Shown piece by piece: positions 50,501 to 59,993 of a DNA stretch of 64,000 nt. Under the pieces are notes generated by a model. It worked only from the letters and a program-made list of their open reading frames with translations. It was not told the DNA's origin and did not search any database. The DNA lies in assembly GCA_963777435.1 (NCBI GenBank), contig CAVZQT010000002.1, positions 1,054,001-1,118,000 of the forward strand. The letters run 5' to 3'. How positions within the stretch are numbered: the stretch's first letter is position 1; the number at the start of each line of letters is the position of its first letter. Both the position numbers and the translations under genes were made by a program. Origin of the DNA: AP-15 sp963777435. GTDB lineage: Bacteria > Pseudomonadota > Alphaproteobacteria > ATCC43930 > CGMCC-115725.

Positions 50501-51896
50501 GAGCTATGACCGAAACTGGGTGATGGCGATGTGAGAAAGGCGGCGTATCGAGGCGGGTGGAAGCCTGCCTGAACCTCGCGAAGGAGCGATACGCCATGAT
50601 GAGGAATAGCACCGTTGTTCGCCTGCGACAGCCCGATGCGATTGACGATCCGCTGACGGCGGTTCTGCGGAGCGGCGCCCGCCGACTGCTTGCCCAAGCC
50701 ATCGAAGCGGAAGCCGAGGCGTTCCTGACCCTGATGAAGGGCGTGCACCTGCCGGACGGGCGCGACCGGGTGGTGGCGGCACGGCCATGCTCCGGAGCGG
50801 GTGGTTGAGACCGGGATCGGTCCGGTCGCGGTGCAGCGGGTCAAGCTGCGCGACCGCGGCGCCGGCAAAGGAGGTCATCGCATTCGCTTCACCTCGGCCA
50901 TTCTACCGCGCTGGTCGCGTCGGACCCGAAGTTTGGATGCGGTGCTGCCAATCCTCTACCTGCGCGGGGTCTCGATGGGCGATTTCCAGGAGGCGCTGGC
51001 AGCGCTGCTCGGCCGCGACGCTCCGAACCTGTCGCCGTCAGTGATCGCGCGGCTGCGAGGCGATTGGCAGGCGGACTATATGCGCTGGCAACGGCGCGAT
51101 CTGTCGACCCGGCACTATGTCTATATCTGGGCCGACGGCATCTACCTGCAGGCGCGCATGGAGCCCCAGGCCGAGTGCATGCTGGTGCTGATCGGCGCGA
51201 CACCCGAAGGCAAGAAGGAACTCCTCGGTTTCCAGGTTGGCGTGCGGGAGAGCGCGCAAAGCTGGCGCGAGCTGCTGGTCGACCTCAAGGCGCGCGGCCT
51301 GGCCATCGCCGCTGAGCTGGCGACCGGCGATGGGGCACTCGGCTTCTGGAAGGCGCTCGAGGAGGTGTCGCCGACCACCCGGCACCAGCGCTGTACCGTG
51401 CACAAGACCGCCAACGTCCTCGACAAGATGCCCAAATCCGTGCAGCCGGCAGCCAACGCCGACCTGCGCGAGATCTGGGCAGCACCAGACCGGGCGACAG
51501 CGGAGGCTGCGGTTGCAACCTTCGCTGAGAAGTACCGGACCAAATACGCGAAGGCAGTCACCTGCCTGATCAAGGACCGCGACGCGCTGCTAACCTTCTA
51601 CGACTTTCCCGCCGAGCACTGGGACCATCTGCGAACCTCCAATCCAATCGAGAGCGTGTTCGCAACGGTGCGCCATCGCACGGTGCGCACCAAGGGCGCG
51701 CTGTCGCAGGACACCGCCCGGCTGATGGTGTTCAAGCTGATCATGGCAGCGGCCAAAACCTGGCGCCGGCTGAAGGGCGAGAACCAGTTGCCCAAAGTCG
51801 TCCAGGGCGTCACATTCCGAAATGGCGTCGAGGTCATCAATACGCCAGCACAGAACGCCGCCTGATCACGACGTCACCCAAATTCCGGCATAGCTC
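50501..51896 (+). mobile_element. IS256-family element, copy 1 (in the GH13 gene)
   Basis: 1,396 bp. The ends are imperfect inverted repeats: GAGCTATGACCGAAACTGGG at the left, and read inward from the right GAGCTATGCCGGAATTTGGG. The 9-bp target duplication TGCCGGCAA flanks it (50492-50500 and 51897-51905). It is identical in length and in all translated frames to copy 2 at 57267-58662, in opposite orientation. Confidence 0.95.
50596..51865 (+). pseudogene. IS256-family (Mutator) transposase with a +1 frameshift
   Basis: The first frame (from 50596, AAGGAG nine bases upstream) reads MMRNSTVVRLRQPDAIDDPL, LTAVLRSGARRLLAQAIEAE and GVHLPDGRDRVV. One extra G near 50775 (GTGGTGGCGGCAC) shifts to RHGHAPERVVETGIGPV. 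It then continues YLRGVSMGDFQEALAALLGR, YVYIWADGIYLQARME (first Asp), GATPEGKKELLGFQVGVRES, RCTVHKTANVLDKMPKSVQP and WDHLRTSNPIESVFATVRHR (Glu). Joined length is about 420 residues. The same shift is in copy 2. No heptamer slip site is obvious, so either the pair arose by transposition of an already broken copy, or frameshifting is programmed. Confidence 0.88.
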
Positions 51897-52545
51897 TGCC
51901 GGCAATGGCGATCAACTCATCGACCCGCGCTGCCTGCAGGTCGGGATTGGCGTAGTTGAGCTGCAAGGTATCGGGCCAACCAGGAAAATTCGGATCGCGG
52001 CCATAGGCCAGAATCTTGGGTCCGCGGTCGGTCTGGACCCGCAGGTAATTCTGCGGTGCGTTCGCCAGCGCTTCTTGGCTGCCCTCGATATAATAGTCTG
52101 GGTGGGTCTTCACCCAGGCGTGGTCGGGAGCGGAATGGTTCGGCACGAAATCGAGCAGCAGCTTGATGCCGCGCCTTGCCAGCTTTTCGCGGAATTGCGC
52201 CGACGCCCTCTCTCCGCCGAGTGCGTCACTTACGGTATAGGCGGTGATCGCAAAGCCGGAGCCACAGATGTCGTCCTCGGTCAGGTCCGGCAGAATCGTC
52301 TCAAATTCGGCGCGCCATTGCGGGTTGCCGCGCGATACGGCCCGGCCGGCAGCACCGGTCTGCCACACACTCAACAACCAGATCCAGTCGAAGCCCTGCT
52401 CCGCAAAGCCGTCGATGGTCGCGTCGTCGATGTCGGCCAAAGTTATTCGCTTGCCGGATTCGCGCGACAGGCGATTGAGCCAAACGCGGGTGTTTATCTG
52501 GAACAGCGCTGGATAGCGCGGCATCGTCGCCATTGCCAAACCCGC

Positions 52546-55275
52546 CTATACCGACTCTTTCTCTCGGCCGAACGCCGCCTCGCGGCCACCCTGCAGAAAG
52601 GTCTCGGCATCGAGCTTACCGAAAATGTCGATCAGGCCGGCGATGACCCCGGTCCAACCCGTCTGATGGCTGGCGCCGATCCCGGCGCCGTTGTCGCCAT
52701 GAAAGTACTCGTAAAACATCAAATTGTCCCGCCAATAGGGATCGCGCTGGAATTTCTCGGAGCCGCCAAAGACCGGCCGCCGTCCGCTCTCGTCGCGCAA
52801 AAAGATCCGGGTCAACCGATTGGTGATTTCGTGCGCCACCTCGTACAGGTTCATTAATTTGCCGGAGCCGGTCGGGCACTCTATCTTGAAGTTGTCGCCG
52901 TAATAGGCGAAATAGTGCATCAGGGCGCGGATGATCAGGGCATTGACCGGCATCCAGATCGGACCGCGCCAGTTCGAGTTGCCGCCAAACATGCCGCTGT
53001 CCGATTCCGCCGGCAAATAGCTTACGCGGTATTCCTGACCGCCCGCGGTAAAGACGTAGGGATGCTCGGCGTGGGAACGCGACAGCGAGCGGATGCCGTA
53101 GGGGCTCAGAAACTCGTTCGTGTCGAGCATGCGGGTAAGGATACGACGCAGCCGTTCCTCATTGACGAGAGCTATGATGCCGCGCTCGGCGACCCCATAA
53201 TGACCAATCCCCGTCGCATGGATCGACTCGCGGAGCTCCGGCATGCGTCGCAGACGGTCGGCGACGCCCGCCGTCAGTCTGGGGACCCGTTCACGCTGCC
53301 ATTTGTCTACCGCCGTCGTAGCGCAGAGCGGTAACAGACCCACCATCGAGCGGACTTTGAGCCGAGTGGCATTTCCATCTGGCAAACGTAGAACATCGTA
53401 GTAGAACCCGTCCTCCTCGTCCCACATCCCGTCGGGGCCAATCCCATTCATCGCGCGGGCGATCAGCACGAACTCCATTGCGTAGTTCGCTGCCAACTCC
53501 TCATAGGTCGAGTTGTGTGCGGCGAGTTCGAAAGCGATCTCGAGCATGTTCTGACAGAACAACGCGACCCAAGCGGTGCCGTCCGCCTGTTCCAAATGGC
53601 CTCCGGTGGGTAATGGCGCGCTGCGATCGAACACGCCGATATTGTCAAGACCGAGAAACCCGCCCTCGAATAGGCTTCGGCCGAAGCGGTCCTTGCGGTT
53701 CACCCACCAGCCGAAATTCGACGACAGCCTGCCGAACATCCGCTTCAGAAAATCGAGATCGGTTTGGCCGCGCACCGCCTGCTCCATGCGGTAGAGAAAA
53801 ATTGTTGCCCAGGCCTGGACCGGCGGATTGACATCGCTGAAGTTCCACTCGTAGGCCGGGATCTGCCCGGTCGGATGCAGGTAAGCCTGGCGAAGCAGCA
53901 GGTCGAGCTGCTGCTTGGCGAAATCGATATCGACGGTCGCCAGAGCGAGCGTGTGAAAGGCGAGATCCCAAGCGGCAAACCATGGGTATTCCCACTTATC
54001 CGGCATCGAGATGATGTTGTCGCCAATCATGTGGAACCACTCGCGGTTGCGCACCTGAAGCGGCGTCGGATTCATCGGATCGAAGCCATGTTCCTGGAGC
54101 CACCTGTCGGTATCGTAAAAGAAGTACTGCTTGCTCCACAGCATCCCGGCCAATGCCTGCCGCATTACACGCGCCTCATCTTCGCCGATGCGGGCAGGGG
54201 TAATCGCTTGATAGAATGCGTCGGCCTCGCCCCGGCGGGCTTCGATAATCTGGTCGAATTGACCGCCGAAAGGGTCCCGCAAGGCAGCATTGCTGAGCCG
54301 CAGCCGGATGACGGCGGTTTCGCCGGCGCCCACGCTGAGCTGATAATGCGCGGCGACCTTGGTTCCGGTCTGGTTCGGGTTGACGGCCTCCTGCTTGCCC
54401 GAAACGACGTAGTTGTTGATCGCGTCCTTGACAAAGGGCGCCGGGTTCGGCGTGCCGAAAATCCGCTCGTTGTTGGTATCGTTTTCGGTGAACAATAGGC
54501 GCGGGTTTCCGTCGCAGTACAGCAGGAAGCTCCCGAGCTCGGCATGCGATGTTTCGATCGTGACTGTGTTTTCTTCCGGTTTTTGGCGCAGGGAGGGTTT
54601 TGGCTGGTCCGGCCACCATGTCCAGGTGTTGCGAAACCACAAAGTCGGCAAGATGTGCAGCTGAGCCGGCTCGGCCCCCCGATTAGCCACACTGATCTGG
54701 ATCAGGATGTCGGTCGGCGATGCCTTTGCATATTCGACAAACACATCGAAATAACGGTCATCCTTGAATATGCCGGTGTCGAGCAGCTCATATTCCCGAT
54801 CGTTGCGGCCGCGGCGCCGGCTGGTTTCGATCAGATCGCTATAGGGATAGGCATTCTGTGGATATTTATAGAGATACTTCATGTACGAGTGGGTCGGGGT
54901 GCTATCGAGGTAAGAGTAGTATTCCTTTACGTCCTCGCCGTGATTGCCCTCGCTGTTGGTCAGGCCGAATAGCCTTTCCTTCAGGATCGGGTCCTTGCCG
55001 TTCCACAGGGCGAGCGCAAAACACAGCCACTGGTGGTCGTCGCTGAAACCCGCGAGGCCATCCTCGCCCCAATGATAGGCGCGCGAGCGCGCTTGATCGT
55101 GGGTGAAGTAGTTCCACGCATCCCCGTTTTCGCTGTAGTCCTCGCGCACCGTGCCCCATTGGCGCTCGCTCAGATACGGCCCCCATTGCTTCCACGGCAT
55201 CCCCTTCTCGTGCACCTCGTCCAGACGCATTTGTTCCGCAGTCTTGGTCGGTTCGGGGCTGGTGCGCTTGGCCAC
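52546..55275 (-). CDS. Glucosidase of the GH63-like (alpha/alpha)6 family
   Basis: 909 residues: MAKRTSPEPTKTAEQMRLDE, KQWGPYLSERQWGTVREDYS, AWNYFTHDQARSRAYHWGED, GLAGFSDDHQWLCFALALWN, WPDQPKP, MLWSKQYFFYDTDRWLQEHG, PWFAAWDLAFHTLALATVDI, DGMWDEEDGFYYDVL and SNWRGPIWMPVNALIIRALM. This matches the bacterial 'glucosidase' group related to mannosyl-oligosaccharide glucosidase (GH63), which cleaves alpha-glucosides. It is cytosolic; no signal peptide. GGAGGAGAACGTGGCC precedes the ATG at 55275. It is the first gene of the carbohydrate operon and is intact, while the next gene (GH13) is broken. Confidence 0.9.
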   Translation of the reverse strand: MAKRTSPEPTKTAEQMRLDEVHEKGMPWKQWGPYLSERQWGTVREDYSENGDAWNYFTHDQARSRAYHWGEDGLAGFSDDHQWLCFALALWNGKDPILKERLFGLTNSEGNHGEDVKEYYSYLDSTPTHSYMKYLYKYPQNAYPYSDLIETSRRRGRNDREYELLDTGIFKDDRYFDVFVEYAKASPTDILIQISVANRGAEPAQLHILPTLWFRNTWTWWPDQPKPSLRQKPEENTVTIETSHAELGSFLLYCDGNPRLLFTENDTNNERIFGTPNPAPFVKDAINNYVVSGKQEAVNPNQTGTKVAAHYQLSVGAGETAVIRLRLSNAALRDPFGGQFDQIIEARRGEADAFYQAITPARIGEDEARVMRQALAGMLWSKQYFFYDTDRWLQEHGFDPMNPTPLQVRNREWFHMIGDNIISMPDKWEYPWFAAWDLAFHTLALATVDIDFAKQQLDLLLRQAYLHPTGQIPAYEWNFSDVNPPVQAWATIFLYRMEQAVRGQTDLDFLKRMFGRLSSNFGWWVNRKDRFGRSLFEGGFLGLDNIGVFDRSAPLPTGGHLEQADGTAWVALFCQNMLEIAFELAAHNSTYEELAANYAMEFVLIARAMNGIGPDGMWDEEDGFYYDVLRLPDGNATRLKVRSMVGLLPLCATTAVDKWQRERVPRLTAGVADRLRRMPELRESIHATGIGHYGVAERGIIALVNEERLRRILTRMLDTNEFLSPYGIRSLSRSHAEHPYVFTAGGQEYRVSYLPAESDSGMFGGNSNWRGPIWMPVNALIIRALMHYFAYYGDNFKIECPTGSGKLMNLYEVAHEITNRLTRIFLRDESGRRPVFGGSEKFQRDPYWRDNLMFYEYFHGDNGAGIGASHQTGWTGVIAGLIDIFGKLDAETFLQGGREAAFGREKESV

Positions 55276-55392
55276 GTTCTCCTCCTACGTGCGATCATCG
55301 GTCGATGCTGGTATTTATTTCGGGCATTCTGCAAGGCTCGCCTCGCGCGGCGCGCTGAGTTCTACCCAGGCCCGAAAGTTGGCAAGTAGAAA

Positions 55393-55565
55393 CTAACCTG
55401 ACAGTATGACACGATCTTTGTCCTCGTAGAAGGCGTTGTTGTTTCCGCGCTGGGTGCGCCGCACCTCGTCCCCCATCAGCAACATCGGCGCGCCGGTCGC
55501 CAGCAGCGTCAGCGTCAGAAAGTTCTCGACTTGGCGATTGCGCAGTCGTTCGACCTCGGGGTCCG
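55393..55565 (-). pseudogene. glgX: Scrap of a glycogen-debranching enzyme (GlgX)
   Basis: The minus strand reads VERLRNRQVENFLTLTLLAT and GAPMLLMGDEVRRTQRGNNN-AFYEDKD, then a stop. This is the highly conserved GlgX/isoamylase segment usually found about 150 residues before the C-terminus (LLMGDE-RTQ-GNNN-Y). The rest of the gene is absent on both sides. It lies just upstream of the GH63 gene on the same strand, so the locus once also carried debranching activity. Confidence 0.75.
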
Positions 55566-55680
55566 CCGTTGGACGCGAATTACCAGCGGCTTTGACGCTA
55601 CCCTCGCCATCGCCAGCGCAGTGCTCTCCTTCCTGTGCCTGCTGATCCTGCGACCCGCCGGCCGCGCAGATCAGCTCAAA
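55566..55680 (+). pseudogene. Possible C-terminal fragment of an MFS transporter
   Basis: The plus strand reads ITSGFDATLAIASAVLSFLC and LLILRPAGRADQL, a typical last membrane helix of an MFS protein with a short polar tail. It abuts the GlgX scrap exactly, again suggesting a deletion junction. The evidence is one helix only. 55681-56096 holds nothing I recognise. Confidence 0.35.
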
Positions 55681-56096
55681 GGGCGACAGCAGGGGCGGGC
55701 TCCTGAGCTCCGACCTGACGCTCCTTCGCCGGCTCCTTGGTTGAGTGATCCCTTCTAAGACCAGTTCTAGTCATCATGGGCTTAATTGGCTCAGGGGTCA
55801 GTGTAGCATAGGAGATGGCACGCGAACATCTTAACATTGACCGATGTCCACGCCGAGCACCGTGCCTAAGCACTGGTTATTTACAGCCGCGCGGCAGGTT
55901 CGGCGAAATTTGTTCAAGACCAGAAGGCGTTGCCGTGTCCATTTGACGCGGCGATAGCAGGTGTTTTTGCGCGGCGCAACAGCTCGCTCAGCGTGTCCCA
56001 GCGGGGCGGGTACGTGCCGGCGAGGAGCCCAAGTCGCGCTCGCTATCTGCTCCACGGAGGCTTGACGTCCAGGCGCCTTAGGCCGGGCGTCAACGG

Positions 56097-56615
56097 TCAG
56101 TACCCGGATGGGTAATACTGATAGGGTGGCGGTGGCGGATAAGAGGTAGAGGATGCGGTGGCGGCACTGGTCGCCAACGCCGCCACACCAGCGCCAACCG
56201 CGACGCCGGCGGCGACACCTCCCCAGTTGGGCCCGCCCCCGTAATAGCCACCGCCGCCGCTGACCGCGACGTTGCGGTTGACATTGACGTTCCCGCTGAC
56301 GTTGCGGTTCGCAGCAACGTTGCGGTTGCCCGATACGTCGCGTTGAAAGTTGCCGCTGTTGAAATTGCCCCGGTTGACGCTGCCGCCGCCACGGTTGACC
56401 CCGCCGCCACCCCGGTTAACGCCACCGGCGGCGCGGCCGCCGCCGCCACGGCCGCCACCACCACGCTGCACCAGCACCAAAGGCGCGCTCTCTCCGGCGC
56501 CGGTCCCCGCGGCAAGATCCGAACCACCTATCCCGCCCCACCCAGATGACGGGGCAGCCGATGCGTGCGCGGCCGCTAACGCGACGGGCACGACGAAGAT
56601 CAACAGCTTCTTCAT
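56097..56615 (-). CDS. Secreted Gly/Asn-rich repeat protein
   Basis: 172 residues from MKKLLIFVVPVALAAAHASA, a Sec signal peptide probably cut after ASA. The mature part has VLVQRGGGGRGGGGRAAGGV, then NRG/NxN repeats (VNRGGGSVNRGNFNSGNFQR, NRNVAANRNVSGNVNVNRNV), then SGGGGYYGGGPNWGGVAAGV, a hydrophobic glycine-zipper-like stretch, and a Tyr/Pro-rich tail (PPPPPYQYYPSGY). It resembles cell-surface or amyloid-like repeat proteins. A paralogue with the same order of parts is at 62903. Function unknown; a surface or matrix role is inference. Confidence 0.75.
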   Translation of the reverse strand: MKKLLIFVVPVALAAAHASAAPSSGWGGIGGSDLAAGTGAGESAPLVLVQRGGGGRGGGGRAAGGVNRGGGGVNRGGGSVNRGNFNSGNFQRDVSGNRNVAANRNVSGNVNVNRNVAVSGGGGYYGGGPNWGGVAAGVAVGAGVAALATSAATASSTSYPPPPPYQYYPSGY

Positions 56616-56626
56616 GACCGGAGATC

Positions 56627-57022
56627 TCACTTGTTGAGGTACTTAGCTTGGACCTGTTTCCAGCCATCGATCGCTTGGCTGCAGGTGGCCTTGTCGAACG
56701 GACGTCCGGAGCCGTAGCCGAGGGCGCCCGTAAAGGTGAAGGCGGCCTTGAGTTCAAAATGGATCGCGATCAAATTGGCCAAATCCATTGCTCGCGAGAT
56801 CTGCTCCTGCCGATCTGCATCAGACGAGCATTCAACCACTTGGCCGGCCATTACGCCAACCCTACGCAGCCCATCCAGAAAGGATGAATTATCAGCGGGC
56901 GGCGTCGGCACGCCCTGTGCGGGTGCGGCAGGGGTGGTCGAGGGGTTTTGGGCCAGTGCTGGGCCGGCTGATGTCAGGCAAGCCAGCGCCAATATAGTGG
57001 CCCAACCTTGATACGGTCGCAT
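56627..57022 (-). CDS. Small secreted protein, unknown function
   Basis: 131 residues beginning MRPYQGWATILALACLTSAG with signal peptide cleavage after PALAQ. Mature: a Pro/Thr-rich linker (NPSTTPAAPAQGVPTPP), then a helical part DGLRRVGVMAGQVVECSSDA, QISRAMDLANLIAIHFELKA and FDKATCSQAIDGWKQVQAKY, with two cysteines that could form a disulfide. It precedes the Gly/Asn-rich gene by 11 bases on the same strand, so the two are probably cotranscribed. The start at 57022 is preferred over an upstream in-frame start that would precede the signal peptide with basic residues. Confidence 0.7.
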   Translation of the reverse strand: MRPYQGWATILALACLTSAGPALAQNPSTTPAAPAQGVPTPPADNSSFLDGLRRVGVMAGQVVECSSDADRQEQISRAMDLANLIAIHFELKAAFTFTGALGYGSGRPFDKATCSQAIDGWKQVQAKYLNK

Positions 57023-57266
57023 GTGTTTGCCCTTTCCGCGCTTCTTGGCAGAAATGATCAGAAGGACCATGGCGTTAGCAGTTCCGGTCGGAGCGGGTCG
57101 TCACTATCGCCCCTCAGCTCGGGCTCTTCCCGGTCGCCCCTTTCCGCTGCCAGACTGCGTTATAGACGCAAGCGCCGGTGGTTTGGCCTCTGAGCACATA
57201 GTAGGGATCTATTTGTCCCACGAATGTCTGTCCGGCCGGGGTCTGCATTCTCACCTCGCCTTGCGG

Positions 57267-58662
57267 GAGCTATGCCGGAATTTGGGTGACGTCGTGATCA
57301 GGCGGCGTTCTGTGCTGGCGTATTGATGACCTCGACGCCATTTCGGAATGTGACGCCCTGGACGACTTTGGGCAACTGGTTCTCGCCCTTCAGCCGGCGC
57401 CAGGTTTTGGCCGCTGCCATGATCAGCTTGAACACCATCAGCCGGGCGGTGTCCTGCGACAGCGCGCCCTTGGTGCGCACCGTGCGATGGCGCACCGTTG
57501 CGAACACGCTCTCGATTGGATTGGAGGTTCGCAGATGGTCCCAGTGCTCGGCGGGAAAGTCGTAGAAGGTTAGCAGCGCGTCGCGGTCCTTGATCAGGCA
57601 GGTGACTGCCTTCGCGTATTTGGTCCGGTACTTCTCAGCGAAGGTTGCAACCGCAGCCTCCGCTGTCGCCCGGTCTGGTGCTGCCCAGATCTCGCGCAGG
57701 TCGGCGTTGGCTGCCGGCTGCACGGATTTGGGCATCTTGTCGAGGACGTTGGCGGTCTTGTGCACGGTACAGCGCTGGTGCCGGGTGGTCGGCGACACCT
57801 CCTCGAGCGCCTTCCAGAAGCCGAGTGCCCCATCGCCGGTCGCCAGCTCAGCGGCGATGGCCAGGCCGCGCGCCTTGAGGTCGACCAGCAGCTCGCGCCA
57901 GCTTTGCGCGCTCTCCCGCACGCCAACCTGGAAACCGAGGAGTTCCTTCTTGCCTTCGGGTGTCGCGCCGATCAGCACCAGCATGCACTCGGCCTGGGGC
58001 TCCATGCGCGCCTGCAGGTAGATGCCGTCGGCCCAGATATAGACATAGTGCCGGGTCGACAGATCGCGCCGTTGCCAGCGCATATAGTCCGCCTGCCAAT
58101 CGCCTCGCAGCCGCGCGATCACTGACGGCGACAGGTTCGGAGCGTCGCGGCCGAGCAGCGCTGCCAGCGCCTCCTGGAAATCGCCCATCGAGACCCCGCG
58201 CAGGTAGAGGATTGGCAGCACCGCATCCAAACTTCGGGTCCGACGCGACCAGCGCGGTAGAATGGCCGAGGTGAAGCGAATGCGATGACCTCCTTTGCCG
58301 GCGCCGCGGTCGCGCAGCTTGACCCGCTGCACCGCGACCGGACCGATCCCGGTCTCAACCACCCGCTCCGGAGCATGGCCGTGCCGCCACCACCCGGTCG
58401 CGCCCGTCCGGCAGGTGCACGCCCTTCATCAGGGTCAGGAACGCCTCGGCTTCCGCTTCGATGGCTTGGGCAAGCAGTCGGCGGGCGCCGCTCCGCAGAA
58501 CCGCCGTCAGCGGATCGTCAATCGCATCGGGCTGTCGCAGGCGAACAACGGTGCTATTCCTCATCATGGCGTATCGCTCCTTCGCGAGGTTCAGGCAGGC
58601 TTCCACCCGCCTCGATACGCCGCCTTTCTCACATCGCCATCACCCAGTTTCGGTCATAGCTC
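57267..58662 (-). mobile_element. IS256-family element, copy 2 (in the lipoprotein gene)
   Basis: 1,396 bp, inverted relative to copy 1. The 9-bp target duplication is GCCTTGCGG (57258-57266 and 58663-58671). The terminal repeats are the same as in copy 1. Confidence 0.95.
57298..58567 (-). pseudogene. IS256-family transposase, copy 2, same +1 frameshift
   Basis: The frames translate identically to copy 1 throughout, including the shift after HLPDGRDRVV. See copy 1 (50596) for motifs. Confidence 0.88.
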
Positions 58663-59104
58663 GCCTTGCGGAGTAACATATCCCTGATAGGTGAGATCGA
58701 GCGCGGCGAAGCGCGCAACGCCGTCGTGGATCGTCAAAGCCGGTGCCACGGGGATATTTGGGCATCCCGATCCCGAGGCGCTCACGTTCTCGGTGAAACT
58801 GCCAATGTAGGTGCCGTCATAGTAAGTCGTCGCCTGGGGAGGGGTCTCTGCCGCGGCTGTGGGCGGCGGTGTGGGTGGTGGCGGGGACTGCGGCGCGCAA
58901 CCAGCAATGGCGAGAACCGGTACGGAGAGCAAGAAGAAGCGTCTCATCTGTCCTCCCTCTGGGTCCGGAGACCCGGTTGACCATACTCTTGAGTGTGTGA
59001 GCCAGCGCCCGATCAATTACCGGGGACAGACCGACATTCCCCTGATTCCCGGCGGTCGCGGGGTCAGGATTGCCCTTTGCTCTGCTAACCTGGCTTCGTG
59101 TTCT

Positions 59105-59533
59105 TTATTCCTTTTGCCAGACGAAATCATGGGCACAAGCGCTACCGATCTGGCGGACGCGTACCGTGCCGGCGTTGTCGATTCCTGCCGCCGCGCGCAT
59201 CTCCATTGGGCGAGAGCCGCCGACCGTGACCGGGACCATTCGCATATCCAGCTCGCCGTTCGGCCCGACCGGTCCTTGCAGCACATGGCCTGACTCGGCG
59301 GTATAGCGCGCTTGACCGTTCTGGATGGTCAGCGGACCCGGGGTTCGGTCCGGACAGGGGGCCATTCTCCCGTTCATCGCCGTGTACATCGGATTAACCT
59401 TTGCCGAAGAGACAAACCGATATGTGCCGTCAAACCTCGTTCCGGCGGTTGACGCTGATGTCGTTTGCGCATTCGCGGTAGCAAGCAAACCAAAAAATCC
59501 GACGATCGATAGTAGTCCAATCCGCATTCGCAT
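59105..59533 (-). CDS. Small secreted protein, paralogue of the interrupted lipoprotein
   Basis: 142 residues: MRMRIGLLSIVGFFGLLATA is a signal peptide (cleavage after ANA), followed by FDGTYRFVSSAKVNPMYTAM, APCPDRTPGPLTIQNGQARY and LQGPVGPNGELDMRMVPVTV, ending GSACAHDFVWQKE. Two to three cysteines may form a disulfide. The shared pattern with the lipoprotein at 57114 (DGTY, CP, LTI-NG-AR, G-V-P-GE--M) shows common ancestry; one is lipid-anchored, the other soluble. Periplasmic; function unknown. Confidence 0.75.
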   Translation of the reverse strand: MRMRIGLLSIVGFFGLLATANAQTTSASTAGTRFDGTYRFVSSAKVNPMYTAMNGRMAPCPDRTPGPLTIQNGQARYTAESGHVLQGPVGPNGELDMRMVPVTVGGSRPMEMRAAAGIDNAGTVRVRQIGSACAHDFVWQKE

Positions 59534-59565
59534 GGCTGTCTCTTCCTCTCCGGATCAGTTAGCTA

Positions 59566-59853
59566 CTATTTTTGTACAGGCGGCGTCTGTGCCGTCGGGG
59601 TTGGTGCCGTCGGGGTTGCTGCAGGCGTTCCGCCGCGCCGCTCGTAGCGCCGTTCGACGCGTCCTCCGCGCCGCTCTTGACGCCGCTGCATGCCGGCGGT
59701 GCCGGTAGTGCTGGTGGCGCCGGTGGTGCTGGTGGTCTGAGCCTCAGCACCTATGGGTGACACGACGAAGCCTAACGCCGCCGCCAATCCCAGAAGTGAA
59801 ACCATCCTTCGACGCGAGACCATTCTCGCTTCAACTTCTGAAGTCATCTGCAT
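59566..59853 (-). CDS. Small exported Arg/Pro/Thr-rich protein
   Basis: 95 residues: a basic N-terminus (MVSRRRMVSLLGLAAALGFV) forms a signal peptide, with a possible cut after GAEA. The mature part is of low complexity: TTSTTGATSTTGTAG, MQRRQERRGGRVERRYERRG and PAATPTAPTPTAQTPP. The Arg-rich repeats could bind polyanions. It lies 32 bases upstream of the 59105 gene on the same strand. No family recognised. An internal ATG (MVSRRR, 10 codons in) could be the true start. Confidence 0.6.
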   Translation of the reverse strand: MQMTSEVEARMVSRRRMVSLLGLAAALGFVVSPIGAEAQTTSTTGATSTTGTAGMQRRQERRGGRVERRYERRGGTPAATPTAPTPTAQTPPVQK

Positions 59854-59993
59854 TCTCCCTTTGGCACTTGCTTAGAACGGGGATCCGAACGAGAGGGTGG
59901 GGCGGGTTCCTCGGCCTTTACGAAAATCGCGGTCGATAAATTCCGCTCCCAGATCTAGATCATCCCGTTGCGAGTACTGGGTTGACTATAGAG

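Larger units (their letters stand above)
49640..52533 (-). pseudogene. GH13 alpha-amylase-family glycosyl hydrolase, split by an IS256-type element
   Basis: The 5' part (52533 to 51897) reads MATMPRYPALFQINTRVWLN, FAEQGFDWIWLLSVWQTG and IKLLLDFVPNHSAPDHAW. It ends IAIAG at the 9-bp duplication TGCCGGCAA. After the element the 3' part continues in frame as KCDGIRCDMAMLLLPEIF, containing the nucleophile-type Asp. An extra base in CCC near 50440 shifts the frame, which then reads WGITPEPFWPKAIAAVHAKY, FVFMAEVYWDLEW (acid/base Glu) and LVRFLENHDEPRAASEF (third Asp). The repaired protein would be about 500 residues. It follows the GH63-type gene by 12 bases, in one operon. The enzyme acts on alpha-glucans or trehalose-type sugars. 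Confidence 0.88.
57114..58947 (-). pseudogene. Small lipoprotein gene interrupted by the second IS256 copy
   Basis: 5' part: MRRFFLLSVPVLAIAGCAPQ (lipobox AIAGC), a Pro/Thr linker, then YYDGTYIGSFTENVSASGSG, CPNIPVAPALTIHDGVARFA and YQGYVTPQG at the duplication CCGCAAGGC. The IS end itself supplies a stop (GAG CTA TGA). Beyond the element the frame resumes as EVRMQTPAGQTFVGQIDPYY, VLRGQTTGACVYNAVWQRKG and a TGA at 57114. Intact length would be about 145 residues. The pattern DGTY...CP...LTI-x-x-G-x-A-x-(F/Y) is shared with the exported protein at 59105, so they are paralogues. Function unknown. Confidence 0.8.

Noticed and set aside
50596..51865. Programmed frameshift in IS256 as the default explanation
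   Set aside because: No slippery heptamer or known +1 signal at the shift site, and IS256 transposases normally come from one frame; kept only as an alternative.
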